The notes beneath the pieces are model-generated. The model was not told where the DNA came from. It worked only from the letters and a program-made list of their open reading frames with translations, and searched no databases. DNA of 64,000 nucleotides, taken from assembly GCF_009687865.1 (NCBI RefSeq), contig NZ_BLAE01000006.1, positions 124,001 to 188,000 of the forward strand. Reading direction: 5' to 3'. The DNA comes from Acrocarpospora macrocephala. GTDB lineage: Bacteria; Actinomycetota; Actinomycetes; Streptosporangiales; Streptosporangiaceae. Every line of letters starts with the position of its first letter. The first letter of the stretch is position 1. A program made the position numbers and the translations under genes. Shown one piece after another: positions 29,135 through 37,382 of the stretch.

Positions 29135-30156
29135 TCGACACCAGCCCCGGCATCGCCCGAACCGGCGTCCTCCGCCAACTCGCCCGCTCGCACCCGCTCC
29201 AGCGCCTCAGCGAGCCCGTCCGGCTTGACCAGCACCTCGCGAGGCTTGCTCCCGTCGGGCTCGCCGACGACGCCGTACATCTGCAGCAGGTCCATCACCA
29301 TGGCCGCCGTGCCGTAGTCCACCTTGAGCTTGCGCTGCAGGAACGACGTCGAACCGAACTGCGTCGTCACCAACAGCTCGGCCGCCCGAACGACCATGTC
29401 CTCCTCCGGCGGCACCGGCGTCGCGTCCTGCACGACCAGCGAATCGCGCAGGTCCACGTGCTCTACGTCCTTCAGGTCGTCAAGCCACGCCGACTCCCGC
29501 AGCAGCGCCTCTGGCTCCGCGTCCGTCCACCGCATCCCCCAGAGGCCGATGAACGACCCACCAGCCGTGACGAGGATCGCGTCCCGCTCTTCGGGCAGGA
29601 AGAAGCGCGGCGAGTCGTAACGGGAAGCCTTGGCCCAGCGGGCGAGCGCCCAATCGGCCACGCTGAAGGTCGGCGGCGCGGGGACGAGCGGGCGGGCAGT
29701 AAGCCGGGCGAGGGTACCGCGCCAGGAGGTGTGGATCTTCGGTAGGTCCGTGGGGGTGCAGTCGGGGAATTCCAGCCGTTGCCCGGTTTCGGAGTCGATC
29801 CGCAGCATGAGGCCGCGGCCTTGGCCGCCGGGCAGCGAGGTCTCCTCGACGATCAAGCGCAACCTGGGGTCGGATTTCTTGGTCGGCTTGAAGACGCGCA
29901 GCAAGTTGGTGGCGTCGCCGCGGTCGATGCTGATGTCGAACTCGTCGACGGGCTCGTCGATGTGGTGGCGGGTGGCGGCGAGGGTGACGCGGTCGGTAGC
30001 CATGGCGGCGAGAACCCCGGTGCGGGCGTCCTTGCTGGGGCGGGCTTCGAGGCGGACGACGTTGTACTCCGGCCAGTCCTTGTCGGTGGATGCGTGCGGG
30101 AGGACGGGGACAAGGAGTTCGTGGAGCTCGCTGGTGGTGAGGTCGATGCGCGTCAT
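29131..30156 (-). CDS. Sliding-clamp-like protein with FtsK-gamma winged helix
   Basis: 341 residues. The N-terminal region resembles a DNA polymerase beta clamp: LHELLVPVLPHASTD, then LAAMATDRVTLAATRHH (about 48-64), the hallmark ATDxxxLA strand, and FDISIDRGDATNLLRVFK. The middle has PPTFSVADWALARWAK. The C-terminus (about 255-315) is an FtsK gamma-type winged helix: VRAAELLVTTQFGSTSFLQR, KLKVDYGTAAMVMDLLQMYG. A clamp would bind replicase and a gamma domain could give DNA-sequence orientation. The clamp part is a weak but specific match. Confidence 0.55.
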   Translation of the reverse strand: MTRIDLTTSELHELLVPVLPHASTDKDWPEYNVVRLEARPSKDARTGVLAAMATDRVTLAATRHHIDEPVDEFDISIDRGDATNLLRVFKPTKKSDPRLRLIVEETSLPGGQGRGLMLRIDSETGQRLEFPDCTPTDLPKIHTSWRGTLARLTARPLVPAPPTFSVADWALARWAKASRYDSPRFFLPEERDAILVTAGGSFIGLWGMRWTDAEPEALLRESAWLDDLKDVEHVDLRDSLVVQDATPVPPEEDMVVRAAELLVTTQFGSTSFLQRKLKVDYGTAAMVMDLLQMYGVVGEPDGSKPREVLVKPDGLAEALERVRAGELAEDAGSGDAGAGVE

Positions 30157-30710
30157 TCCGTTGGTCCTTCGGGGGTCCAGTCGGGCGGGGTGGGGACGGT
30201 GCGGGGGTGAACGGTGAGCAGCAGGGCGGTCGCCCGCGCGGTCTCATCGAGTGCCCAGGTGATGGCCGTGCCAGCCGGGGAGCGGATGGCCCAGGTGAGG
30301 CCGGTCGCGTAGGTGCGCCATGCCTGCCAGAGGTCGTCCATGACCGCGAGGGAGCAGTCGGGGGTGACGAGGTAGACGCGGCGGAATTCGCCGACGGTGT
30401 GCTCCCAGCCGTTGGGCATGGCCTGGTGTTCGCGCGGCAGGTCGAGGATCGGCAGCATCCTCTGCACGACGAGGGCGGCGCTGAAGCCTTCGCGTTCGGC
30501 GGGTGTCAGTGCGCCTTTGGTGGTGATGGTGTAGCGGCCGTCGGTGGCGGCCAGCTGCTGGCTGGTGGCGGTGGGGAGGAGGATGCAGCCGTAGGACCAG
30601 GCCGCGTATCGGTCTCCCGAGGTGGGGTGGGTGGCGAGGGTGAGGGCGGCGGGGTCGCCGGAGGCGGTCTTGGCCATCTTGGCGAGGGCGGGGACGGTGA
30701 GGCGCGTCAT
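30153..30710 (-). CDS. Phage protein of unknown function (185 aa)
   Basis: 185 residues, MTRLTVPALAKMAKTASGDP, mixed alpha/beta with YAAWSYGCILLPTATSQQLA, EFRRVYLVTPDCSLAVMDD and LLLTVHPRTVP. The strand pattern could be a further clamp-like domain (compare the gene immediately downstream) but no diagnostic motif is present. Four-base overlaps on both sides. Confidence 0.55.
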   Translation of the reverse strand: MTRLTVPALAKMAKTASGDPAALTLATHPTSGDRYAAWSYGCILLPTATSQQLAATDGRYTITTKGALTPAEREGFSAALVVQRMLPILDLPREHQAMPNGWEHTVGEFRRVYLVTPDCSLAVMDDLWQAWRTYATGLTWAIRSPAGTAITWALDETARATALLLTVHPRTVPTPPDWTPEGPTE

Positions 30711-30889
30711 CGAGCCTCCCGTAGTTGCGCCTCGTAGCGTTGGCGGGTCCGCTCGGAGATGCCGACGGTTTCGGCTGCGAGCTCGCGGTCGTTGCCTTTG
30801 GCGAGCAGGCGGGCGTAGTGGTTACGTCGCGCGTCCCGGGCGGCCGCGGTGGCGGCGGCGCCGAGCTGGGCCGGGGTCGGGGGCATCAT
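30707..30889 (-). CDS. Small helix-turn-helix protein
   Basis: 60 residues. RNHYARLLAKGNDRELAAET, VGISERTRQRYEAQLREAR is a homeodomain-like or sigma-region-4-like helix-turn-helix occupying the C-terminal 40 residues. Translationally coupled to the genes on both sides. Confidence 0.6.
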   Translation of the reverse strand: MMPPTPAQLGAAATAAARDARRNHYARLLAKGNDRELAAETVGISERTRQRYEAQLREAR

Positions 30890-31734
30890 GACGCCGCCTG
30901 CCCCTGCTTGAGCCGCCGGACATGCTCGCGTGCTCCGGCGGCGATGAGTGGCGACAGATCGCCCTGCTTGTAGCGGGCCGACCAGCAGCGCGAGCTTTCC
31001 TCGTCGTCCATGTCCGCAGCCCGGCGCTCCACCTCGGTCTTCAGGTCGGCGTCCGGAAGGTCGATCAGGTCGTCATCCCAGGCGAGCGGCGGCAGCCAGC
31101 CCTTCGTTTCGGCCATGCGTCGCGCCCTGGTCGCGGATCCGCCCACCGGGGCGGGGTGCATGGACAGCTGGTTGTAGAGGTCGCGGACGAGCCGGGCGGT
31201 CGCGGCTTGCACGGTGGTGGTGGCCGGGTGGGCCAGGGTCGGCATGTTGGTGGGGATCCACCCGATCCGGCGGGCGAGTTCGGACAATGACCAGCCGAGC
31301 GCGACGAGGGCTTGGACGCGGCGGCGGGTGCCGGTGGCGTCCACGGGCGTCTTGGCGCTGAGGACGTCGAGGCTGGGCTGTACGGCGAGGATCTTCGCCT
31401 CGGTTTCGGGGCGGATCCGTGCGGAGGGCGGCTGCTCGCCCAGGCCGTACAGGAGGCGGGAGACGGCGCCGTTGGCGACTCCGGAGAGCGCGGCGGCGCG
31501 TTTCCAGCCGATGCCGTGTTTGGCGAGCATCTTGAGGTGGGCGCGGGCTGGTGCCGCGTCCACGTAGGCGGGTGGGGCGGCTCCCCATGCTCGTTGCGCG
31601 GTCACCCGGTGGTATTGGGCTTGGGCTTCCGCGTTGGCGGCGCGGCAGGGGGTGCACCGGCAGGGTCCTGGCTGGTCGTGTTCGTCGGGGCCGTGGACGT
31701 ACCGGTTTCGGGTGCCGTGGGCGCGGGTGCTCAT
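30886..31734 (-). CDS. HTH phage protein with Cys motif (282 aa)
   Basis: 282 residues. N-terminal HGTRNRYVHGPDEHDQPGPC, CRCTPCR gives a GxxC-x-C-x2-C cluster (about 6-31). A helix-turn-helix follows (KHGIGWKRAAALSGVANGAV, SRLLYG; about 72-96) and a second one (LVALGWSLSELARRIGW; about 142-158). The layout is frequent in actinophage early regions. Likely DNA-binding; precise role unknown. Confidence 0.65.
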   Translation of the reverse strand: MSTRAHGTRNRYVHGPDEHDQPGPCRCTPCRAANAEAQAQYHRVTAQRAWGAAPPAYVDAAPARAHLKMLAKHGIGWKRAAALSGVANGAVSRLLYGLGEQPPSARIRPETEAKILAVQPSLDVLSAKTPVDATGTRRRVQALVALGWSLSELARRIGWIPTNMPTLAHPATTTVQAATARLVRDLYNQLSMHPAPVGGSATRARRMAETKGWLPPLAWDDDLIDLPDADLKTEVERRAADMDDEESSRCWSARYKQGDLSPLIAAGAREHVRRLKQGQAAS

Positions 31735-32138
31735 GCCGCCTCGCTCTGCTGGGTCAGCCGGTCGGCGAACTGCCGGGCGAGGGCGACCTCGTCATCCGGC
31801 ACGCCGAGCGCTTCGATCACGTCCGGCGCGCCGAGCAGGATCGCGGCGGCTGCCGCCTTGATCCGCTCGCGGCGCGCGATGGCGTGGCCCTGCGCGTCGG
31901 CGTAGGGGATGTACGTCAGGGCGGCCTCCCGGGTGACGCCGCCGGGAAGCCCTGCATCGGGGTTGGGGCGTGCCGGCTTCGTGAGTGCGGGCTTCGATGA
32001 GGCGGGGGCCTGCTTGCGCGGGCCTCCCCGCTCCGCCTCCAGGCACGCCTCACAGGCGTCCACCTTGCGGTAGAGGTGCTGCTTGTAGCCCGCCCGGGTG
32101 CCGTGCTTGATCCCCTCCTCCTGGCCGATGACGCTCAT
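31731..32138 (-). CDS. Phage protein related to the N-terminal Cys family (135 aa)
   Basis: 135 residues. KHGTRAGYKQHLYRKVDACE, ACLEAE repeats the HGT-x-Y-x-x-H and CxxC arrangement of the neighbouring 282-residue protein. C-terminal helices include KAAAAAILLGAPDVIEALGV. It may be a shortened relative of that family. Confidence 0.55.
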   Translation of the reverse strand: MSVIGQEEGIKHGTRAGYKQHLYRKVDACEACLEAERGGPRKQAPASSKPALTKPARPNPDAGLPGGVTREAALTYIPYADAQGHAIARRERIKAAAAAILLGAPDVIEALGVPDDEVALARQFADRLTQQSEAA

Positions 32139-32473
32139 GCGTCCTCGCCTTCTTGCTGGGCGGCGAGGATCCGGCGTCCAGCGGCGGCCAGCCGGTAGAC
32201 GTGCCGGTCACTGCAGTCGAGATGGCCGGCGATCCATTCGATGGAGTAGCGGCGGTCACTCAGCTGGGCGGCCTTGATAGCGGCGGCGATCACGGCGGGC
32301 GTGGTCGGCTCCCAGGGCGGCTGCGTCTCCCGGGGTGCGGGCGGGCGGGGCGGGATGGCGGGCTTTCCGGCGCGCCGCCATCTCTTGTGGCAGCCTGCGA
32401 GGAGGTGGTTGCCGTGGTTGTGTCCGGTGCGTTCGCAGCCGCACCGGCAGGTGATGATCGCGCCTTTACCCAT
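32135..32473 (-). CDS. Zinc-finger/HTH phage protein (112 aa)
   Basis: 112 residues. N-terminal ITCRCGCERTGHNHGNHLLA, GCHKRW is Cys/His-rich and probably binds zinc. The C-terminal part (SIEWIAGHLDCSDRHVYRLA, AAGRRIL) is a helix-turn-helix. Likely DNA-binding. Overlaps RusA by eight bases. Confidence 0.6.
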   Translation of the reverse strand: MGKGAIITCRCGCERTGHNHGNHLLAGCHKRWRRAGKPAIPPRPPAPRETQPPWEPTTPAVIAAAIKAAQLSDRRYSIEWIAGHLDCSDRHVYRLAAAGRRILAAQQEGEDA

Positions 32474-33029
32474 GGGTCACCGCCTGCGGGGTGAGCGCCC
32501 AGATGCGGATCACCGCGCCGGGCACGTGCAGCGTGTCCGGCCCTTCGAGCGCGTACCTCTTGGCGACCGACACGTCCACCACGCGGCTGTCGTCTTCCCA
32601 CACCCCAGCCTCGGTAAGAGCGTCCTCGGTAGAGCGGAGAATTTTCGAGGCGTCCGGGTAGCCGATAGGGCGGACGGGGGCGGCGTCGCGCAGCAGATGA
32701 GCGTTGCGTCCCGTCCGGTAGTGACTCTTCGGCCTGGTGAAAGTGAAGGTGATGTCGAGGGCTACCGCGCCCGTCAGGCGGACGAGGGAGACCTGTCCGA
32801 TCCCGCCGTAGAGCACGGTGCTGCGGGCTTCCATGGCGGCCAGGGCGGCGGCTTTGACGTCTTGCCGCCATGGCTTGACCTTCTTGCTGGATTCGACCAT
32901 GACGCCGTTGCCGACGTGGCGTTTGCTGCCTTGCGGGGCTGGGGTGCCGTGGACGGTGATGGTGATGTCGGGTGCCGCCTCGGCCGGGGAAGCGGCCGAG
33001 GCGGAGATTGCGGCGGTCAGGTCGATCAC
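32466..33029 (-). CDS. rusA: RusA-family Holliday junction resolvase
   Basis: 187 residues. VHGTPAPQGSKRHV opens the RusA fold; KVKPWRQDVKAAAL, FTFTRPKSHYRTGRN, PIGYPDASKILRSTEDALTE and VWEDDSRVVDV contain the conserved acidic residues (D in YPD, D in TEDAL, DD in WEDD). RusA cleaves four-way junctions and here probably resolves replication or recombination intermediates produced with the RecT-like annealase and exonuclease nearby. Confidence 0.9.
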   Translation of the reverse strand: MIDLTAAISASAASPAEAAPDITITVHGTPAPQGSKRHVGNGVMVESSKKVKPWRQDVKAAALAAMEARSTVLYGGIGQVSLVRLTGAVALDITFTFTRPKSHYRTGRNAHLLRDAAPVRPIGYPDASKILRSTEDALTEAGVWEDDSRVVDVSVAKRYALEGPDTLHVPGAVIRIWALTPQAVTHG

Positions 33030-33487
33030 GCGGACCGTCCCTCGATCTGGGCGGCGATCCGCTCCTCAGCGGCGAGCGCGGTGTCGATCGCAGCGGTCAC
33101 GTCGGGCGGGTAGATCACCTTGCGCAGGTCGCGGGCGGCTTCGATGGAGCCAGTCGTGCCCTTGTCCTCCCACGCCTGGAGCTGGAGGGCGAGCTGGTCG
33201 AGCAGGTGCTGGTGTCCGGCCTTCAGGTAGGCGTGGTCGGCACGCTCGAGGTTGAGGTCGGCTAGGTGACGCCCGGCGCGCTGTTCGGCCGCGTCCAGCT
33301 GTTCGCGGGCGCTGCGGACACCCTCCTGGGCCTGGTCCCGCTCGATGATGAGGTCGTCGACTTGGGTTTCGGCGTCGTTGGCGAGGGCGTTGACGTCGTC
33401 GAGGTCGCCTTTGCCTGCCTTGTAGCCGCTCCAGCCGCCGATCATGAAGGCGGCCCCGAGGGCGAGGATGATGAGCGTGGCGGTCAT
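33026..33487 (-). CDS. Membrane-anchored coiled-coil protein (153 aa)
   Basis: 153 residues: one N-terminal transmembrane segment (TLIILALGAAFMIGGWSGY, about 4-22) and a long coiled coil (about 27-110) with QAQEGVRSAREQLDAAEQRA. The topology resembles inner-membrane spanins, but actinobacterial phages lack an outer membrane and the position is early, so a membrane scaffold role is as likely. Confidence 0.6.
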   Translation of the reverse strand: MTATLIILALGAAFMIGGWSGYKAGKGDLDDVNALANDAETQVDDLIIERDQAQEGVRSAREQLDAAEQRAGRHLADLNLERADHAYLKAGHQHLLDQLALQLQAWEDKGTTGSIEAARDLRKVIYPPDVTAAIDTALAAEERIAAQIEGRSA

Positions 33488-33690
33488 GGCTTCTCCGGCG
33501 GGTCTTTGACGAGGAGGTCGGTGGGGAGGACGTGGTCGAGGTCGACGAGGCGCTTGAGGGACGGTCGCGGACGCTTCCGGACGTTCCCGGACGGTTTCGG
33601 ACGTGTGCGGATGGGGCGGCGTAGGCCGTAGGCGAGTCCGCCGACGACGAGCAGCCACCACGCGAGCTGCGGGATGAGGTCGGGAGTCAC
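33484..33690 (-). CDS. Small membrane protein (68 aa)
   Basis: 68 residues from GTG 33690. One hydrophobic segment (LIPQLAWWLLVVGGLAYGL, about 5-23), then a strongly basic linker (RRPIRTRPKP, VRKRPRPSLKR) and VLPTDLLVKDPP. Overlaps neighbours by four bases. Function unknown. Confidence 0.55.
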   Translation of the reverse strand: MTPDLIPQLAWWLLVVGGLAYGLRRPIRTRPKPSGNVRKRPRPSLKRLVDLDHVLPTDLLVKDPPEKP

Positions 33691-34157
33691 CGGGCCACCT
33701 CCCCGGCGGGCGCTTGAGCGTCGTTGAGCCGCCCTTGGGCTTCGAGCAGCGCGGCCTCCAGGCGGGTGTTCTCCCGCTCCAGACGCTCGTTCTCGGCCCG
33801 GAGGTCGTCCCACTCGATGACGTGCGGTGGTGTCCGCCCGGCCTCCCGCCAGGTTTCGTCGCGGTAGTTGTCGCAGGGGTGGCAGGAGCCGCACGGGCCG
33901 TCAAGCAGAGCGCGAAGCCGAACCACCTCGGCGACCAGTTGGGGCATGGATGCGCGGGCGTCCGCGATGAACTGGGCCAGCTGCTCGCCGTAGTCCGGGA
34001 CGGTGGCAATGAGGACCTCGCCGGAGTGGGAGGCGACGAGCCAGACGAGGTAGCCGTTGGCGTCCTCGCCGGGCTGGTAGGTCCACGGCGGGTCGTAGGA
34101 CTCGGGGATGGTCGTCTGGATTTCGGCGAGGCGGTCGTCGGGCAGGGACTCGTTCAC
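33687..34157 (-). CDS. Phage protein, paralogue of 34154-34588
   Basis: 156 residues from GTG 34157. AQFIADARASMPQLVAEVVR, LRALLDGPCGSCHPC (about 85-110) matches the same region of the next gene (GEFISHAKDDIPDLLAEVAR and WDGPCETC). The C-terminus is a coiled coil with ENERLERENTRLEAALL. It may be a two-component small complex with its paralogue. Confidence 0.6.
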   Translation of the reverse strand: MNESLPDDRLAEIQTTIPESYDPPWTYQPGEDANGYLVWLVASHSGEVLIATVPDYGEQLAQFIADARASMPQLVAEVVRLRALLDGPCGSCHPCDNYRDETWREAGRTPPHVIEWDDLRAENERLERENTRLEAALLEAQGRLNDAQAPAGEVAR

Positions 34158-34588
34158 TGACCGTTCACCTCCGCAAGGGCGGTGCACGTCTCGCACGGCC
34201 CGTCCCAGATCGGCGCGGTCTTCTCGGTCGGACTGAGCCCGGCTTGGAGTTCGGCCCGGCGGAGGCAGGCGCTGGATGTGAGGTCGTGCCCGACGCGCGC
34301 GGCGAGCACGTCGATCACGGCCTTCTGCCGGGCGACCTCGGCCAGCAGGTCGGGGATGTCGTCCTTGGCGTGGGAGATAAACTCGCCCAGCGCCGACTCC
34401 TCCTCAGATCCGGCTTCGCCCCAGACGGTGATCGACGCGACGTTCTCGGCCATGCCGCCGTCGTCGGGGAAGACGAGCACGCAGTCATCGCCCAGGTAGC
34501 GCCATTCGCCTGCGGTGGCGTGCAGGTCGAGGGCTTCGCGGCGCTGCTGGATCTCGGCGCGGCGGTCGTCTGTCATCGGCTCAGTCAC
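34154..34588 (-). CDS. Phage protein, paralogue of 33687-34157
   Basis: 144 residues. AEIQQRREALDLHATAGEWR at the start; ISHAKDDIPDLLAEVARQKA, then C-terminal IWDGPCETCTALAEV. Shares the F-I-x2-A-x3-P-x-L-x2-EV pattern and a DGPC-x2-C motif with the gene downstream. Function unknown. Confidence 0.6.
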   Translation of the reverse strand: MTEPMTDDRRAEIQQRREALDLHATAGEWRYLGDDCVLVFPDDGGMAENVASITVWGEAGSEEESALGEFISHAKDDIPDLLAEVARQKAVIDVLAARVGHDLTSSACLRRAELQAGLSPTEKTAPIWDGPCETCTALAEVNGQ

Positions 34589-35072
34589 GGTCGCCCCCGT
34601 TCAACGCGCGGGCGACGTTCACCGTTGCGCAGCCGTCGCCATGGCAGATCTCGGTGTGGATCTCCAACAGCCGGGCGATCGGCTCGCGGGCGTTGAACAG
34701 CGCGGCGATCAGCGCGGCCAGCTGGACGCTGTGCACCTCCACCGTGTGGCAGTGGTCGCACGTGTCGTACGGCTCGTGGGCGGGCTGGTCGCAGAACGCG
34801 ACCGCGTCCATGTTCTCGCTGTCGGACTGCACCACCCGGGCGACGACATCGGCCGGTTGGCCCGGGATGGTGGCACGGAGGAGATCGGCGGCGGCGCGGA
34901 TCTCGTCGGCGGGCGTCAGCTCAGGCGCGGCTGCTCGGGGCGTCCAGCCGCACGGCAGCGGCTCCGACTTGCCGGGGATCAGGTGGCCGTGCTCGATCAT
35001 CAGAGCGCGGTAGCGGTCGGGATCGCCGCCCGCCTGCTCGTACAACTCGTTCGGGGAGGGGCGACTAGTCAT
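34581..35072 (-). CDS. Phage protein with Cys/His motifs (163 aa)
   Basis: 163 residues from ATG 35072 (MTSRPSPNELYEQAGGDPDR). An acidic helical part (DEIRAAADLLRATIPGQPAD) is followed by YDTCDHCHTVEVHSVQLAAL and ICHGDGC. The CxxCH could bind zinc or haem; zinc is more likely in this context. Function unknown. Confidence 0.55.
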   Translation of the reverse strand: MTSRPSPNELYEQAGGDPDRYRALMIEHGHLIPGKSEPLPCGWTPRAAAPELTPADEIRAAADLLRATIPGQPADVVARVVQSDSENMDAVAFCDQPAHEPYDTCDHCHTVEVHSVQLAALIAALFNAREPIARLLEIHTEICHGDGCATVNVARALNGGDRD

Positions 35073-35310
35073 CTCCGCCCTCCCGAAGCTTCGCGTCATG
35101 CGCCTCGCCGATCCGCGTCAGATTCCGCAGGGCATGGGCGATCACTGACACCTCGCGCCGGGCGTCGGCCAGATCGCACGCGTCCAGGTCCTCCGCCAGG
35201 TCGGTCACGATGTCGTCGGCCTCGACGTTGAGGGTCTGCATCTGGGCGACGCGGATGAGCAGCTCGTCCAGGTGGCCTTCGGCGGGGCTGGTGATCTCCG
35301 GCAGGGCCAT
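35065..35310 (-). CDS. Helical phage protein (81 aa)
   Basis: 81 residues from ATG 35310 (a GTG lies just before). MALPEITSPAEGHLDELLIR, then ADDIVTDLAEDLDACDLADA and ALRNLTRIGEAHDAKL: an acidic helical protein. Overlaps both neighbours. Function unknown. Confidence 0.55.
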   Translation of the reverse strand: MALPEITSPAEGHLDELLIRVAQMQTLNVEADDIVTDLAEDLDACDLADARREVSVIAHALRNLTRIGEAHDAKLREGGDD

Positions 35311-35933
35311 CACGAGCCACCGCCCTGGTGGCAGCCGTGCTCGCACGGGCCGCCCACGCACGACCCGCACTTGCCGTCCCGGCAGTCCGGATCGATCAGC
35401 AGATCCGGGGCCGGGGCAGGCGGCTTGACCCACTCGACCGTCCGGACGACCTTCGCCCGGGGCGCGACCGGCGTGAACTTCGCGACCTGCTCGTCCTCCC
35501 ACGGCTGGGTCTCCTGCATCTCGGTCAGGCCCCGCCGGAACGTGGCCGCGAAGTGCTCGCCCGTCTCGTTGCGGATGACCAGCCGGTGATGGGACGTCCA
35601 CCGGCTCCTGCCGGTCTCGACCTGCGCGACGACGGTCCAGCCGTCGATGGTGGCCCCGTGGCCGTCGTAGGTCAGTTCCCGGGCCGTCTCGGCGTCCAGC
35701 TCGACCGGCGCGGAGGCGACCGGCGGCGCGGGCTCGACGGCGAAGACGTGAGCCTCGAAACGCTCGACCGGTAGTTCCTCGTGCGCCACGTCGTGCGGCG
35801 TGACCTCGATCGAGACCACGTTCCCGGCCGCCGAGATCCCCAGGTGCCAGTCGTTCCCGTCGTGGTAGTCGTTGTCGCTGTCGGTCAGCATCGCGGCGAT
35901 GTTGTCCGGCGTGGGCGGGGTGATCGCGCTCAT
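35310..35933 (-). CDS. Phage protein of unknown function (207 aa)
   Basis: 207 residues from ATG 35933 (MSAITPPTPDNIAAMLTDSD). Strand-rich with DWHLGISAAGNVVSIEVTP, TIDGWTVVAQVE and RWTSHHRLVIRNETGEHF, ending in a Cys-rich tail (CRDGKCGSCVGGPCEHGC). Function unknown. Confidence 0.6.
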   Translation of the reverse strand: MSAITPPTPDNIAAMLTDSDNDYHDGNDWHLGISAAGNVVSIEVTPHDVAHEELPVERFEAHVFAVEPAPPVASAPVELDAETARELTYDGHGATIDGWTVVAQVETGRSRWTSHHRLVIRNETGEHFAATFRRGLTEMQETQPWEDEQVAKFTPVAPRAKVVRTVEWVKPPAPAPDLLIDPDCRDGKCGSCVGGPCEHGCHQGGGS

Positions 35934-36151
35934 GCTGCGCTCCGGATCTCGTAGGGGTGGACATACCGCCGCGTCTCGGCGGCCTCGGGGTGGCAGGCGC
36001 ACTCAGGCGCGCACGACACCGGCGGCACCAGCCGCAGCGGCGGACGACCAGCAGCCAGCCACGCCCGGAACACCGCCTCAACGGTGTGGCGAGGGCGCGA
36101 CGGCAGCAGCCGGTAACGTCGCCGCCCCTCGTGACGGCCCCGGCGGCTCAC
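35930..36151 (-). CDS. Small basic phage protein (73 aa)
   Basis: 73 residues, MSRRGRHEGRRRYRLLPSRP, very Arg-rich, with a CAPECACHPE motif and YVHPYEIRSAA at the end. Likely nucleic-acid binding. Overlaps neighbours by four bases. Confidence 0.5.
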   Translation of the reverse strand: MSRRGRHEGRRRYRLLPSRPRHTVEAVFRAWLAAGRPPLRLVPPVSCAPECACHPEAAETRRYVHPYEIRSAA

Positions 36152-36477
36152 GACCGCACCCCCGCCGCCTGCGCCCGACGAGCCAACTCGACACCCAGCG
36201 CGTGCACGCGAGCCACATCCGCGTCCACCCCCGAACGGACCCGCTCCGCCTCGGCCGCCAACTCCGCGATCCGCCGATCCGCATCGGCCCGAACCGCCGC
36301 CGCCTGCTCCTCCAGCTGGCGGATCAACTCCCCGCCACTGCCCTGCATGTGCGCAATCTCCGCGTCGAGGTGGGCGTTCATGCGGTCGATCAGGTGTAGG
36401 GGCAGGGTCAGCGGGTCATCGCCGGACGGGATCGGCTCGATGGCGCCGCTGCCGGTAGGCTGAATGTTGTTGGTCAT
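36148..36477 (-). CDS. Coiled-coil phage protein (109 aa)
   Basis: 109 residues, MTNNIQPTGSGAIEPIPSGD, then a long charged helix (RQLEEQAAAVRADADRRIAE, LAAEAERVRSGVDADVARVH). The ATG follows GAAGGAG. First gene below the stem-loop at 36503. Function unknown. Confidence 0.6.
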   Translation of the reverse strand: MTNNIQPTGSGAIEPIPSGDDPLTLPLHLIDRMNAHLDAEIAHMQGSGGELIRQLEEQAAAVRADADRRIAELAAEAERVRSGVDADVARVHALGVELARRAQAAGVRS

Positions 36478-36502
36478 TTACTTGCTCCTTCGGGAGGTAG
36501 GG

Positions 36503-36529
36503 CCCCTGCCGCGTGAAGGGCGGCAGGGG
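36503..36529. other. Stem-loop in the gap upstream of 36477
   Basis: CCCCTGCCGC (36503-36512) and GCGGCAGGGG (36520-36529) form a perfect 10-bp stem with a 7-base loop. On the minus strand it lies just before the ribosome site of the gene at 36148 and lacks a T-run; on the plus strand TTT follows. It may attenuate or stabilise the mRNA between operon parts. Confidence 0.5.
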
Positions 36530-36539
36530 TTTCTGCTTG

Positions 36540-37382
36540 TCAGGGGGTGAGGGCTTCCTGGCGGGCCGCCGGCGCGTACTGGATCGGCCACTCGCCACAG
36601 ATCACGGCCTCGGGGTCCTGCTTCTCCTTGGCCTTCGGCGACCGCAGGTACTCCTGGTAAGAGGCCGCCTTCTCCGCCGCCCACCGCTTCTGCGCGACGT
36701 GCAAGGCGGGAAGGTCCACGGCGAGGTCGTCGAACAGATGCCGGTCATCGCCGTAACCCGACTGGATCCGCGGCCGCGACTCGCGCGGCAGATGCGCGAT
36801 CTCGCCCATCCGCCGCGCCACCCGATGCGAGATCAGCGCGTCATAGCGGGCGCCGTGCGCCTTCTCGTCCACCCACCCGGCGCCGAACACCTGCGCGCAC
36901 GTCTTCAACGTGTGCGCGCCCTGCTTCTCGCTGACCCGCTTCCGCCAGGGATCCACGTGGACCGACAGGACGCGGGTGTCGACGACCAGCCCGATCCGGC
37001 CGCCCGCCCACTCCGCCAGCGGCGGAAGCCCATGCCGGGCCAGCTCGCGCTCGAGAACGGTGAGGTCGTAAACGACGTTATGCCCGACCAGGGCCAGGCC
37101 TTCCCGCCAGGCGTCGCCGACGAGCGAGGCGACCGTCTGCACGCCGGCGTCGGCTGGGTCGCCGTGCTCGGCCAGGTACTCGTTGGTGTAGCCGTGGATC
37201 TCGATGTTGTCGGGAGCGAGCTCCACGCCTGGGTTCACCAGGATCGGCGGGTGGTCGATCGGCGCCATACCGCCACCGACCCAGCCGAGATACGCCTCGA
37301 CGATCCGGGCTTCTTCCGGGTTCGCGGAGGAGGTCTCGAGGTCGAAGGCCGCCATCCGGCAGGACCCCAGGCGCGGCGTCAC
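36540..37382 (-). CDS. DnaQ-like 3-prime to 5-prime exonuclease
   Basis: 280 residues (GTG 37382, overlapping the RecT stop). MAAFDLETSSANPEEARIVE gives exonuclease motif I (D-x-E, about 14-16), GHNVVYDLTVLERELARHG motif II (about 99-117), and GARYDALISHRVAR (about 177-190) motif III with His/Asp, the DEDDh pattern. Probably supplies proofreading or end processing for phage DNA synthesis. Adjacent to the RecT-like annealase and YqaJ nuclease. Confidence 0.85.
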   Translation of the reverse strand: MTPRLGSCRMAAFDLETSSANPEEARIVEAYLGWVGGGMAPIDHPPILVNPGVELAPDNIEIHGYTNEYLAEHGDPADAGVQTVASLVGDAWREGLALVGHNVVYDLTVLERELARHGLPPLAEWAGGRIGLVVDTRVLSVHVDPWRKRVSEKQGAHTLKTCAQVFGAGWVDEKAHGARYDALISHRVARRMGEIAHLPRESRPRIQSGYGDDRHLFDDLAVDLPALHVAQKRWAAEKAASYQEYLRSPKAKEKQDPEAVICGEWPIQYAPAARQEALTP

